DNA of 64,000 nucleotides from Halorussus aquaticus (GCF_024218795.1 NZ_CP100403.1:62001-126000); one strand, 5' to 3'; shown: positions 1-8,283, numbered from the stretch's first letter. Notes: generated by a model from the sequence alone, not told the origin. Numbers and translations: made by a program.

Positions 1-197
1 GCCGTGGCAAACATGAGTTCTACGACAACGATAGCACCGCCAATGAGAAACAGCCCCATCCCGGCGGTCGTTATCGGGACTGCCCAGTACGTATACGGCA
101 TCTCGGATTCGACCATTATCTGCAGGAGAATGGCGAATGCAGGAAGCGAAAGCGCCACTAACTGTAGGAAGGTGAATGCGAGTTGCCTCTCAACCAT
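1..197 (-). CDS. partial polytopic membrane protein (5' end only)
   Basis: Reading leftward from an ATG at 197, the frame stays open to the window edge. It encodes a hydrophobic N-terminus with two predicted membrane spans (about residues 6-22 and 42-63) separated by a short polar loop with two acidic residues. The 3' end lies outside the window, so the family cannot be assigned. It diverges from the fluoride-channel genes. The forward-strand frame over the same bases lacks a hydrophobic pattern and is taken as its shadow. Confidence 0.55.
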   Translation of the reverse strand, partial: MVERQLAFTFLQLVALSLPAFAILLQIMVESEMPYTYWAVPITTAGMGLFLIGGAIVVVELMFAT

Positions 198-327
198 ACC
201 CGCATTATCAGCGCAACGGAAATCGGTCTATCGGTCAATTCACGCTCTGCATTGAGCGACAGTTACACGGAGATTCTGAATCTGATTTCGGAGAACATAT
301 AGCAGACAGGTCACCACCATTATGTAC

Positions 328-384
328 AGGGGCGATGGAGTCCGCCTGTCCCAACCGCCATATACGATGGCTGATGACTCCTAT
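328..384 (+). promoter_or_regulatory. fluoride riboswitch (crcB motif)
   Basis: All helices of the crcB/fluoride aptamer are visible. GGCG (331-334) pairs with CGCC (343-346). GGAGTC (337-342) pairs with GACTCC (376-381). The hairpin GCCAT/ATGGC (357-361 with 367-371) sits between them. The family's conserved GGCGATG and GGCTGATG blocks are present at 331-337 and 369-376. It lies 16 bases before the first crcB start, which is the expected place and cargo. An ATG at 367 is inside the 3' strand of the hairpin, so it is not the start of crcB. Archaeal members of this riboswitch class are known. The switching mechanism (transcription or translation) cannot be read here because no obvious expression platform is seen. 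Confidence 0.9.
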
Positions 385-399
385 CCAAACCCATCAGCC

Positions 400-795
400 A
401 TGACCGACCAGCACACCCTCATCACCCGGCTCGAACTCATCGCCCTCATCGGCATCGGCGGCTTCGCGGGCTCCAACCTCCGGTACTTCCTTGAAACGGT
501 CTCTCCGGGGCTTCTCAGCACACTCCTCGGTAATGCGCTCGGCAGTCTCGCGCTTGGTGTCCTGCTCTACGAAGCGATTTATACGGGCGTCATTACCTCC
601 GAGACCCGCTTGGTCGCCGCCACCGGATTTCTCTCCTCGTTCACGACGTACAGCACGTTCGCGCTCCAGACCGCGTTCGCCCTCGTTCCGCTCTGGATGC
701 TGCTCAACGTACTGGCGAATTACGCTCTTGGCTTCGGCGGCATCCTCCTCGGACGAACCATCGTCGCCCGCTACCAGCGGAGAGTCACAGCATGA
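400..795 (+). CDS. crcB: fluoride ion channel CrcB/FluC, first subunit
   Basis: 131-residue membrane protein of the FluC/CrcB family, which exports fluoride from the cytoplasm through a small antiparallel dimer. Family hallmarks are visible: an early GGFAGSNLRYF block, the GNALGSLALG helix and the pore-lining SFTTYSTFALQT segment that holds the phenylalanine-box residues. Four hydrophobic segments are seen. The ATG at 400 is chosen because the upstream ATG at 367 falls inside the fluoride riboswitch. It overlaps the second crcB by four bases (ATGA), fitting a translationally coupled heterodimer. Expression is expected to rise with fluoride. Confidence 0.93.
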   Translation: MTDQHTLITRLELIALIGIGGFAGSNLRYFLETVSPGLLSTLLGNALGSLALGVLLYEAIYTGVITSETRLVAATGFLSSFTTYSTFALQTAFALVPLWMLLNVLANYALGFGGILLGRTIVARYQRRVTA

Positions 796-1160
796 CAGAG
801 ATTCCGCCCGCGCACATCGTCGGCACGGGGGGCGCGCTCGGGGCACTGCTTCGCTACTACGTCAACCAGTCTCTCGACCAGACGGACCTGCCGGTCGGGA
901 CGCTCACTGTGAACGTCCTCGGGACCTTCCTCCTTGCGGTCGTCACGTTCGGGGGAGCTTCCCACGACCTCCTGTTGCTGCTGGGGGTCGGGCTATGCGG
1001 GTCATTCACCACATTCTCGACGTTCTCGTTTGAAACCGTCCGCCTGTGGGAAGCGGGCCGAAAACCACACGCCATCGGCATTGCGGTGGGGAACCTCGCT
1101 GGCGCGGGATTTGCCATCGGTCTCGCATGGCTGTTCACAGGAGCCCTATTCGGCTTCTGA
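792..1160 (+). CDS. crcB: fluoride ion channel CrcB/FluC, second subunit
   Basis: 122-residue paralogue of the preceding gene with the same marks: GGALGALLRYYVNQ at the N-terminus, VNVLGTFLLAV, and LCGSFTTFSTFSFET in the pore helix. Paired crcB genes usually encode two subunits of fixed opposite topology, whereas single genes make dual-topology homodimers. The four-base start/stop overlap with the first gene supports co-translation under the same riboswitch. Nothing looks degraded. Confidence 0.93.
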   Translation: MTEIPPAHIVGTGGALGALLRYYVNQSLDQTDLPVGTLTVNVLGTFLLAVVTFGGASHDLLLLLGVGLCGSFTTFSTFSFETVRLWEAGRKPHAIGIAVGNLAGAGFAIGLAWLFTGALFGF

Positions 1161-1409
1161 TGGCACAATTCCAGTCATGAGAACGAACAATGTCGTCCGC
1201 GACGACCATCCCAAACAGTCGATTTCTTCTTTCAAGCAACCTAGATATGGAATATACCGTTAGAGAAGTTTTGGATGTTTATCAGCCGTGGTGGGGAATT
1301 AGGGCTACTGAGATGAGGCGGTTGACGTAAAAACGCATGCCAGCACAGTCGCTAGGGCGGTGCCCGTTTCGGGCGATGAAGTTATGCCCCGCGGGTGCCT
1401 GTTGTTTCT

Positions 1410-2054
1410 ATGTCCACGATAGCCACGTTCACCGTTCCTGCTGACGCCTTCCCACTCGGCCACATCTTCGACTCCTTCCCCGAAATCACTATCGAAATCG
1501 AACAAGTCGTGCCGACAAACAAGGCGATTCTCCCCTATTTTTGGGTGCGAGAGGAACCCGTTGAAAACGTGCAAAAAGCCCTCGAAGCACAAGGCGCGCT
1601 CAAATCGTACACGCTCGTCGACGACCTTGGCGACCAAGGCCTGTTCCGTGCCGAGTGGGACGCAGATGTTGAAGGTATCCTCACAGGAATTATAGACACA
1701 GAACTGACGTTAGTCTCCGCGACCGGCACCGAGGATGAATGGAAGTTCGAGTTTCGAGCCGAGGACACCAATCAAATCGCAGAGTTCCAAGAATACTGCG
1801 CCGACCACGACATTGAGATTACGTTAGGACACATTCATTCAATTGGAGCCCGAACCGATGAAGGCGCGCACGGCCTCACGTCGGAACAACGCGAGGCCGT
1901 CTTGCTCGCCTACAGGAATGGCTATTACGAGACACCGCCAGAGACGAACCTTGGTGAACTGGCGGAGGAACTCGGGATTGCCAACCAGTCGTTCTCAGAC
2001 CGACTCCGCCGAGGGACACGGAATCTCATCGAAGGAACACTCGACGTGACGTAA
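1410..2054 (+). CDS. Bat/HTH-10 type transcriptional regulator
   Basis: 214 residues. The N-terminal two thirds form the alpha/beta sensing region found in haloarchaeal bacterioopsin-activator-like proteins. The C-terminus (about 155-214) is the HTH-10 DNA-binding domain, with the typical LTSEQREAVLLAYRNGYYE start and a LAEELGIANQSFSDRLRRG recognition helix. Such proteins activate or repress nearby genes in haloarchaea, with ligand usually unknown. The ATG at 1410 is preferred over an in-frame start at 1395 because the family begins close to this point. The gene stands alone, about 250 bases after crcB. Confidence 0.88.
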   Translation: MSTIATFTVPADAFPLGHIFDSFPEITIEIEQVVPTNKAILPYFWVREEPVENVQKALEAQGALKSYTLVDDLGDQGLFRAEWDADVEGILTGIIDTELTLVSATGTEDEWKFEFRAEDTNQIAEFQEYCADHDIEITLGHIHSIGARTDEGAHGLTSEQREAVLLAYRNGYYETPPETNLGELAEELGIANQSFSDRLRRGTRNLIEGTLDVT

Positions 2055-2142
2055 CCGTACCTTCCCCCTATTAAATCCGCTGAATATACTGTCCTGTGGC
2101 TCAACCGAATCAAGTGCCTACGGAGGAGTGGAAACACTCAAA

Positions 2143-2463
2143 ATGACTAACTCTACTGGAACTGCTTCGGCTACGTCGCACACTACCACGAACAACGACG
2201 GAACGACGTACTGTGTTCAGGAAGGTGAATCGGTCACCGAGGCTGTCGTCCGCGCCGTCAGTGCTGAGAAAGACTCCCGCCCGGCAGAACTCGAATCACT
2301 CTACTCGGTCATCGAAACTGACGCGCTCAACGCGCTGTTCGGACCACAGCTGAGCGGCAACCGACGGATGGCGAATGGAGCGGTCGCATTCGAGTATAGT
2401 GGGTGTGAAATCCGGGTAACGCATGATGGAGAGGTTCTCCTCAGGGAAAGTGGAGGAGAGTAA
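2143..2463 (+). CDS. HalOD1 output domain protein
   Basis: 106-residue protein. The part from about residue 25 on matches the HalOD1 pattern: an SVTEAVVRAVSAEKDSRPAEL helix, a DALNALFGP segment and a final pair of beta strands ending in an EIRVTHDGEVLL-like strand. HalOD1 is a haloarchaeal output domain often attached to or encoded near signal-transduction proteins; its target is unknown. A GTG at 2128 is an alternative start. The following gene begins one base after the stop, so they likely share a transcript. Two more HalOD1 genes lie at 4790 and 5292. Confidence 0.8.
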   Translation: MTNSTGTASATSHTTTNNDGTTYCVQEGESVTEAVVRAVSAEKDSRPAELESLYSVIETDALNALFGPQLSGNRRMANGAVAFEYSGCEIRVTHDGEVLLRESGGE

Positions 2464-2751
2464 ATGTACCAGCTTGATTGTAACCATTGCGACGTGCTGG
2501 TTGAAGGGGAAGCCGTAGAACAGGCGAAAAGAGACGCGAAAACGCACCTTAAAGAGAACCACGCCGAAGATGTGTTAACTAATCTAAAGGAGCAGTACAC
2601 AAACGTTCAATGCCAGAACGGGTGTGGATACACAGTTCCTATCGGTGTTGAAAACGTCGCAGGAGTAGAGTGCCCGGAATGTGGCCACGATAACTTTCCA
2701 CAGCTCTTAGACCAATATGTCTTCTTCAGAATAACAGCAAATAAACCATGA
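2464..2751 (+). CDS. small zinc-binding protein
   Basis: 95 residues with CNHC near the N-terminus, a CQNGC pair in the middle and CPEC followed by GHDNF, suggesting one or two zinc sites. There is no recognised catalytic domain. It begins directly after the HalOD1 stop and overlaps the next gene by four bases (ATGA), so the three form a tight operon. Role not known; the arrangement suggests a small signalling or nucleic-acid-binding unit, which is inference only. Confidence 0.65.
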   Translation: MYQLDCNHCDVLVEGEAVEQAKRDAKTHLKENHAEDVLTNLKEQYTNVQCQNGCGYTVPIGVENVAGVECPECGHDNFPQLLDQYVFFRITANKP

Positions 2752-2954
2752 ACCGCTCTGTAGACCATGAGCATCCGCGTCTATCCCCTCAACCAACTAA
2801 CGAATGTACTGACTGCCAAAATGAGGGAGGGAAAGTGACTAAAGTAACATTTGAGAGTGGGAATATCGAGTGGGCATCCATTTGCGAGGACTGCATCATA
2901 GAGTACGTTCGGGATTCGACCGTCGCTGAAATCGACCGTGTACGGCTATCATGA
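2748..2954 (+). CDS. small CxxC protein, third gene of the HalOD1 operon
   Basis: 68 residues with CTDC and CEDC pairs that could bind a single zinc. The start overlaps the upstream stop (ATGA at 2748). Family not recognised. The short length and translational coupling are the main support. The 290 bases after it, up to 3244, contain no frame I would call a gene. Confidence 0.55.
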   Translation: MNRSVDHEHPRLSPQPTNECTDCQNEGGKVTKVTFESGNIEWASICEDCIIEYVRDSTVAEIDRVRLS

Positions 2955-3243
2955 ACTATGGTCTGAAGGCACCACGAATTGCACGATTCAGAGCGTAATT
3001 GACCAACCAGCGAGTACATATCTACTTCACTCCACCGCGTCAGACGGCTGGATTTCGATGCGGCCTGAACTGAACACTCGCACTGTATGGTCACAATACG
3101 TGAACACCACCCTCCCAAACCCACGAGCCGTCCCTGATGGCGTCGGCGCAAACAGCGCATGTGTCGGTAGCCATCGTCGGATTCGAGGTCGTCCGCACGT
3201 CCCGTCGTCGGTTCGCTCACAACCAGTCGTCGGGCAGTTCGTC

Positions 3244-3549
3244 CTAATGGTTGTGAATGAGTTCGAGGAGTGGTCGCAAGTCATCGAAGTCAGGACCTTT
3301 CGTCACCACGTTCTCGTCTCGATTCCAGTCGATAACGCCCATATCCTCCAGTTTCGGGAGGTGCGTGTGGGTCATCTCGATGATGAGTTGGTCGAACTCG
3401 TCGTCGGTGGTGGCCAAATCGCCGGGGATGTCGGCTTCGTCTTCTGGATTATGATCGAGTAACGTCATCAGCAGCCGCCGTCGGTACGGATTTTGAAACA
3501 GTTCGAGTGCTTCGTCGAACTCCAGCCGAGTGGTGGCGGGTGGCGTCAT
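3244..3549 (-). CDS. DUF7344-type haloarchaeal HTH protein
   Basis: 101 residues. The sequence NPYRRRLLMTLLDH, a following acidic turn, and the segment THTHLPKLEDMGVIDWNRDE followed by GPDFDDLRPLLELIHNH are typical of the winged-helix DUF7344 family, which often sits next to HalOD1 genes. The start at 3549 (MTPPATT) fits the family; a longer form from 3585 is possible. It is convergent with the HalOD1 operon. A decayed relative follows at about 3780. Confidence 0.8.
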   Translation of the reverse strand: MTPPATTRLEFDEALELFQNPYRRRLLMTLLDHNPEDEADIPGDLATTDDEFDQLIIEMTHTHLPKLEDMGVIDWNRDENVVTKGPDFDDLRPLLELIHNH

Positions 3550-3779
3550 TTGACTACCACCCATTTCATTCGAAGAGTGAAACACCTATCGTTGACTCAT
3601 ATCCTCACGCCCATGTTCTGAGCTGGACCCCGAACAAGGGGCATGATTCACCCAAATATTCAATACCCAATTCAGCGTGAAAATGTAGTGGTTTGTTACG
3701 GTTCGCACCCGAGACTGTTCACGTTGCCGAACCATGTAACCTAGAGGCTGAATAAACCCGTCTCACGAGTCACACGACC

Positions 3780-4032
3780 GTGACAGACTCACCAAATCGA
3801 AGCGTCACCCGTCCGACGGCCTTGTGCCAGCTGAGGCAGATGGTGCCGACCTCGACCGATTGAAAGCGGTGTGACAGCACATACATCAACTCAAGCTGGC
3901 CGAGCTGGCTATATCGACTGGGACGGAGAGACACAGACGGTACGACGTGCCCGAGCTTCGACGAACTCGTACCGCTGCTCGCCGCAGTGAACGACCCCGA
4001 TGATGCACAGGGCGTGTTCCCTGACCGATAAC
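3780..4032 (+). pseudogene. frameshifted DUF7344 relic
   Basis: Stitching three forward frames recovers the DUF7344 core. One frame gives DGADLDRLKAV, then an in-frame stop, then HIHQLKLAEL. A second gives YIDWDGETQTVRR. A third gives PSFDELVPLLAAVNDPDDAQ, ending at the TAA near 4032. The order matches HTHLPKLEDMGVIDW...GPDFDDLRPLLE in the intact gene at 3244. At least one stop and two frameshifts make it non-functional. It is probably an old duplicate. Confidence 0.6.
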
Positions 4033-4065
4033 GACACAATACGATACGTAACGAGAACCTACTAC

Positions 4066-4266
4066 ATGCCTCGAACCATGTCCAGCACACCATCACCGCG
4101 AACTGTCCGTGTCCACAACCCTTCTAGAGTACGCCTACAGCCACCACGAACTCGGTATACGGTCGGAGAGTTGCAGAGCCATTTCGCCCAGTGCCCAGAT
4201 GACTGGATGGTAAAAGAGAATGAGTATCTCGTCTGGCGCGGCTGTGGATACGTCAGGTATCTCTAA
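4066..4266 (+). CDS. small hypothetical protein
   Basis: 66 residues, basic N-terminus, then a more protein-like second half (TVGELQSHFAQCPDDWMVKE and a C-terminal WRGCGYVRYL). An ATG at 4078 is an alternative start. It is followed 14 bases later by another small gene. No family recognised; kept because the C-terminal half has plausible composition, but it could be spurious. Confidence 0.4.
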   Translation: MPRTMSSTPSPRTVRVHNPSRVRLQPPRTRYTVGELQSHFAQCPDDWMVKENEYLVWRGCGYVRYL

Positions 4267-4280
4267 CACGTTCAGTCACC

Positions 4281-4490
4281 ATGCAAGTAATTGCTACAAT
4301 GGAGACCGTCGCTGGAACGGGGAACACCTATCATCTGTTGAATGAGACGAAGTCGGGGAGTCGGTGTGGCTCAATCCAAATTGAATCTCGATTTGGTCGG
4401 CACGCCCACGAAATGCTGAAACGTGAAGAAGCCGAACAACAGGGCTTGGAGCCCTGCTTACGGTGTCAGTCATATACCGGTGAGAAATGA
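4281..4490 (+). CDS. small hypothetical protein with CxxC
   Basis: 69 residues; polar, with a C-terminal CLRCQSYTGEK pair that could be part of a metal site. It sits just downstream of the 4066 gene and may share its transcript. Not recognised. The roughly 300 bases between it and 4790 hold no convincing gene. Confidence 0.45.
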   Translation: MQVIATMETVAGTGNTYHLLNETKSGSRCGSIQIESRFGRHAHEMLKREEAEQQGLEPCLRCQSYTGEK

Positions 4491-4789
4491 ACTCAACCGC
4501 TCCGTGGGAGGCGAGAACGGTTGCTATCGGAAGGTATGATGGAAACGAGTATTCCCGCCGGTACAAGGCGTAATCCGATCGTTTTGCTGCAACGGCACAG
4601 CGTGGTGAGAGACTAGGCTGGTATCCTGACGTTGGCTTTCTCCTTCGAAGGGTATTGATGTCTAGGCAAATCGAAAGTAGTCGCACGCCGCTGTAAGTTC
4701 GCCATGGGTCAGGTGAACGGTTATGGGATTCGTGTGAACGGATAGCACAGCACTGGTGGTTAATGGAACCTCACGTGGCAGGAAGAGGT

Positions 4790-5122
4790 ATGCAATTCGA
4801 CGCCCCGAAGGTGCTAGTTGACGCTGACCCACGGCAAGGCACGTACAATGCGACGTACCACTATCCGTCCGACCCACCGAGTACGACGGTCGCGCTCGCG
4901 CTCATGGAGATACTGGATAGCAATGTGACTGACCTCACGCCCATGCATGAGGGAGCGAGCGTGAATGCGGACGCGCTCGACGACCTGTTCGACCCGGCTG
5001 TGGCCGAAGGTGAGCCGGAGGGGATTGTGACGTTCACCTATCACGACCACACGGTCATGGTCAAAAGTCATGGTCGCATCGTCATCCAGTCTCCGGACGC
5101 ATCGTCCAGTCGGCCGCTGTGA
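4790..5122 (+). CDS. HalOD1 output domain protein
   Basis: 110 residues; second HalOD1 protein in the window. Features: STTVALALMEILDSNVTDL helix, ADALDDLFDPA turn and terminal strands with IVTFTYHDHTVMVKSHGRIV. The start at 4790 (MQFDAP) is chosen from family length; an ATG at 4763 is in frame. It likely acts in a haloarchaeal signalling context, with mechanism unknown. The third copy begins 170 bases downstream. Confidence 0.78.
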   Translation: MQFDAPKVLVDADPRQGTYNATYHYPSDPPSTTVALALMEILDSNVTDLTPMHEGASVNADALDDLFDPAVAEGEPEGIVTFTYHDHTVMVKSHGRIVIQSPDASSSRPL

Positions 5123-5291
5123 CGGCGACTGGATGACGACGGGGGATGGTGTTACCTACGCTTGGTCGGTAAGCACGTGTGGTGGCCCAGCCTTGTGCTA
5201 TACTGCTCCCCCATGGTGGGAGGGGTCCGATTGGATATCCTTTTGCACCGATGAGCCTCGGGTTTTTCTCCATACGGAGTGTACCTGCCCC

Positions 5292-5606
5292 ATGGGAGAA
5301 AAGGAGACGGCGGACGTCAGTGAGAGCGAGTCGAACGTCCATCATCGGAGCATCTTCGAAGACGTCGATGAAAGCCCCTCGGCGGAGTTAATCGGAATAC
5401 TCGCGGAACTCAAAGGCGTTGGGACAGACGAGCTTTCGCCCTTGTACTCATGGGTGGATAGTTTGATTAGTGACCTGTACTCGTCGCCGCCACCAGCCGA
5501 GACCCAAGCGGTGATTGAGTTCACGTATGAGGACTATCGCATTACGTTGTATCAGGACGGCCACGCTGTGCTGATGGAGCGTACCTCAGAGTCGGGCACC
5601 CACTAG
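5292..5606 (+). CDS. HalOD1 output domain protein
   Basis: 104 residues; third HalOD1 copy. The LIGILAELKGVGTDELSPLY helix, a DSLISDLY turn and VIEFTYEDYRITLYQDGHAV strands follow the family pattern. The ATG at 5292 fits the family; longer in-frame starts run into sequence without a domain pattern. Three diverged HalOD1 genes within 3.5 kb suggest repeated duplication or acquisition at this place. Confidence 0.75.
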   Translation: MGEKETADVSESESNVHHRSIFEDVDESPSAELIGILAELKGVGTDELSPLYSWVDSLISDLYSSPPPAETQAVIEFTYEDYRITLYQDGHAVLMERTSESGTH

Positions 5607-5839
5607 CGTTTAGAATCATACGGAGGCAATTCAGTCCAAGCGGGGGTACCCGGCTGATTGCTTCCTGAGTAGACTAAGGACGAGTGCAGAGCATGCGCGT
5701 CTAGTAGAGGAGCGGTGCTTCTATCAATCTGGTTTGATTTTTCTTGGTTTTCGACGGTTATTGTCAAGGTTGAATAGTGTTATAGTGGCCTGAACATAGG
5801 GTAGCTCTCGACGAGCGCGTCTCAGTCTGAAACAGGCGG

Positions 5840-6088
5840 TCACCCCCCCAGTTTCGTTTGTAGATGTCGCCAAATAGTCAGGGTCTGGAAGATGAAGTTG
5901 CACTCGAAAAGTTGCCTGACAAGACGGGGATGAGAGTCATCCAGCAGTTCTGAAGACCAACCGACCGGCGTCAGCTCGAACCATCGGGTGACGTCTTCTT
6001 CTCCGACTTTAGGGGTTAGACTATCTGCCTTAATCTCTGTGGACACCAGCTCGAAGTCCGTATGAGTTTGGTCAAGTCGATCAAGCAT
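5840..6088 (-). CDS. doubtful hypothetical protein
   Basis: 82-residue reverse-strand frame. There is no domain or motif, but amino-acid composition is reasonable (acidic, few rare residues) and no better frame exists between 5607 and 6156. It stands alone between the HalOD1 genes and the DUF7342 gene. It could equally be chance. Confidence 0.3.
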   Translation of the reverse strand: MLDRLDQTHTDFELVSTEIKADSLTPKVGEEDVTRWFELTPVGWSSELLDDSHPRLVRQLFECNFIFQTLTIWRHLQTKLGG

Positions 6089-6156
6089 TAGTCATCCACT
6101 TCGATATAGGACGAGCGACCTCAATCTATATCAAGATAGAGTGTGACTCGTAGAGT

Positions 6157-6699
6157 ATGACCACCGACGAATCAAATTCCGACAACGGACTCATGGAACG
6201 CCAGACAACCGGTGAGGATCGAGTACGGATGGTCACGCGTCAGTTGTCAGAGCCACGGACCGCAAACTGGATCGCCTCCGAAGCAGACTGGTCGCACGAA
6301 CCGACCAAGCGCGTCCTCGAACGGCTTGCCGACGATGGTATTCTCCGTCGTGACGACAGCGGTACACACACCACGTACTCGCCGGATTCCCGCCGTCAAG
6401 CCATGCAGGAAGCAACGCGCCTTCGAGACAGCGGGCATACTGTCGAAGAACTCACTGGCATCCTTGCTGACATGAAGGCACAGATCCGGGACTGGAAGGA
6501 CGAGTTCAACGTTGAGTCACCGAATCAGCTTCGCGGAACAATCGCCGACGAGGCTCTTGATGCTGAAGACGAAGACCGCCGCCGCGAAATCGCACGTGAG
6601 TGGGAACATCTCCAGCGCCGCATCCAGATCGTCGGGTTCGTCATCCGAGAATGGGACTTTCTGGCCCCAACAACTGAGCCAGCCGAGGCCAGCAGCTAA
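6157..6699 (+). CDS. DUF7342 winged-helix protein (antitoxin/regulator-like)
   Basis: 180 residues: an N-terminal winged helix (about 22-75, with TANWIASEADWSHEPTKRVL and a wing ending TTYSPDS) followed by a long helical region (80-165) characteristic of haloarchaeal DUF7342. A paralogue at 27085 is followed by a TumE-like toxin. Here the equivalent partner is reduced to a 33-residue frame at 6703. This suggests an orphan antitoxin or regulator left after loss of its toxin (inference from the paralogous pair). Confidence 0.82.
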   Translation: MTTDESNSDNGLMERQTTGEDRVRMVTRQLSEPRTANWIASEADWSHEPTKRVLERLADDGILRRDDSGTHTTYSPDSRRQAMQEATRLRDSGHTVEELTGILADMKAQIRDWKDEFNVESPNQLRGTIADEALDAEDEDRRREIAREWEHLQRRIQIVGFVIREWDFLAPTTEPAEASS

Positions 6700-6702
6700 C
6701 GG

Positions 6703-6804
6703 ATGTCTGTTCCACATCCCGGTGGTGATCCGAACGCGAATCTGTACGCGCAACTGAAGCAGGACGTCCTAGAGCGTGTTCCCCAGATTACAAGCCGGTC
6801 CTAG
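6703..6804 (+). pseudogene. truncated partner of the DUF7342 gene
   Basis: Starts three bases after the DUF7342 stop and ends after 33 codons. Its LYAQLKQDVLERVPQITSRS resembles the N-terminal helix of the TumE-like protein at 27627 (LEFLQTRLQATRQVSRAIV), and the gene order is the same. None of the catalytic-looking half survives. It is probably a truncated toxin, though a short real peptide cannot be excluded. Confidence 0.45.
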
Positions 6805-6918
6805 ATACAACGCAAAACAGGGACGTCTCTCTGAGTTTCTCGGTTTTTCAACTCGCTCTCAAATCGGGATACCTAGTACAGCACTAAGTTTATACCGCTT
6901 GGACGACTTTCTTCCGGT

Positions 6919-7023
6919 ATGAGCCTTGAAGAGACGGTCGATTACCTCGCCGAGGAATTTGACCTTGAGCGAAGTGACCACGTCCGAGAGGTCGGTCAGT
7001 CGGTCGCCGACCTCCACGACTGA
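6919..7023 (+). CDS. 34-residue acidic peptide, possible antitoxin
   Basis: The ATG at 6919 is preceded by a TATA-like TTTATACC at about 6889-6896, a distance that fits leaderless haloarchaeal transcription. The peptide begins MSLEETVDYLAEEFDLERSD and ends VADLHD. Its stop abuts the stop of the Doc-like gene on the other strand with no gap. It is too short for a family call; a role as antitoxin to the Doc-like protein is a guess from position. Confidence 0.4.
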   Translation: MSLEETVDYLAEEFDLERSDHVREVGQSVADLHD

Positions 7024-7911
7024 TCAAAACAGTTCTCTGAAATCCCGTTCGACAAGTCCAGACTCCAGATAGTCGATGAACTTCTGCTTTGTTGGCCCTA
7101 CTGTATCGAGAAGATCCGCTCGCTCTGCACGCTCAAGGACTGCGCGAGCAAACTTCGTACAGTGGTCTTCATGCCGAGTAGCGTACACTGAAAGAGCGTC
7201 ACGCCAGTGCATATCTAACTCAAACTCGGCTAATTGAATCTGAATCCTGTCTTTCCGCTCTACAAGATCGATGCCCAGCTCTTCTAGTTGCTTGAAGCGG
7301 ATATTGTTCCCACGGACTGTGATAAGTCGCTTCGACTCGATGATATACGGATCAACCCATTCTTGCCAGGTTTCATCGTCGTAGTGGGTCCGCGGCATCT
7401 CGAAATTCGAATTCACGCTCTCGATACAGAATTGCAACATCGCAATCCCAGTTCGATGATTCGCGTTTGGCAACGAGTGACGGAGAATGAGGTTCGACAT
7501 CACCTCGCCAGCAACCTGTGGGAGTGGTGCTTCCCAAGAGACATGGTCGAGTGCCTGCTGAATCTTCTGTGGCTCAAATTCCTTGTAGAGACGGAACTCA
7601 TCCTCCTCTCGGACATCCACAGCCGCTTCTAGCAACTCAACTAATCGAAAGGCGACAACTTGTCCCTCGCGAGGGAGTTCGGCGATCTGATTGCCAAGCC
7701 ATTCTCTATCGAAGTCGATATTTGTCGCGTCCTCGATTTCTGTTTCGCTCTCGTAAAGGACGTAGATAGGGGTATCAAATGGATAGCCGATGAGCTTTGT
7801 CGCACCGTCTAGCTCCTTTTGCTGGACGAGTAGGTCCGCTAAAGAAGCCGAGCTATACCTTAACGAGAAATTCTCGGCTTGAGGATGATGGTAGTGGACG
7901 ACCTGAGCCAT
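7024..7911 (-). CDS. Doc-like Fic domain protein
   Basis: 295 residues. At about residue 145 the protein has HSLPNANHRTGIAML, which matches the Doc form of the Fic active-site loop (H x F x x A N x R T). Fic proteins transfer AMP or phosphate to targets; Doc phosphorylates EF-Tu as a toxin. The histidine, asparagine and arginine are kept, while the usual aspartate/glutamate is asparagine and lysine is histidine, so activity may differ. Flanking N-terminal and C-terminal helical regions are larger than in bacterial Doc. It stands alone apart from the convergent 34-residue frame. Confidence 0.65.
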   Translation of the reverse strand: MAQVVHYHHPQAENFSLRYSSASLADLLVQQKELDGATKLIGYPFDTPIYVLYESETEIEDATNIDFDREWLGNQIAELPREGQVVAFRLVELLEAAVDVREEDEFRLYKEFEPQKIQQALDHVSWEAPLPQVAGEVMSNLILRHSLPNANHRTGIAMLQFCIESVNSNFEMPRTHYDDETWQEWVDPYIIESKRLITVRGNNIRFKQLEELGIDLVERKDRIQIQLAEFELDMHWRDALSVYATRHEDHCTKFARAVLERAERADLLDTVGPTKQKFIDYLESGLVERDFRELF

Positions 7912-8054
7912 CTGTACAAGTAGATTCGTGGTACGGGCTTAAATCAACCAGGCGTTCTTTCCTGATGAGAGGTGGTAGGACGCAATTTTGGGATGGGGGA
8001 GAGTGCATTTGGAGTGTTCGTTGCTAGGAGACGGTGTTTGTGAACTACCCTATC

Positions 8055-8283
8055 CTACTCACTCGCCGCTGACGCGGCTCGTTCCTTGAGGGGTGGGTTC
8101 CTGATTCACAACGAGGTGAACCAAGGCCAGAGCGGCGGCAGGTCGTACACTCACGAACTCGACATGGACCCACTTGACAAACAAGGCGAAGTCTGACCGT
8201 TCGGATTCGGCGGCTATTATACGCTGAACAGGCGCAATACTACGCCCATTATAACGTTCAACGACCGCATTAGGCACTTGATG
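8055..8283 (-). pseudogene. decayed tail of a transposon, probably tnpB
   Basis: The reverse strand carries an open stretch ending near 8059, and in a neighbouring frame a short LKERAASAASE tail ending at 8055. The nucleotide core (CCTCAAGGAACGAG then GGCGAGTGAGTAGG) closely resembles 63103-63125 just before the tnpB gene at 63201, suggesting both are 3' ends of IS200/IS605-type elements. No intact transposase remains. 7912-8054 and 8284-8335 show nothing else. Confidence 0.3.

Noticed and set aside
322..399. Upstream extension of crcB from codons at 322 or 367
   Set aside because: These bases form the fluoride riboswitch; the ATG at 367 is in the 3' strand of its hairpin.
2938..3462. Forward frame across 2938-3462
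   Set aside because: It is antisense to the DUF7344 gene and has no domain pattern.
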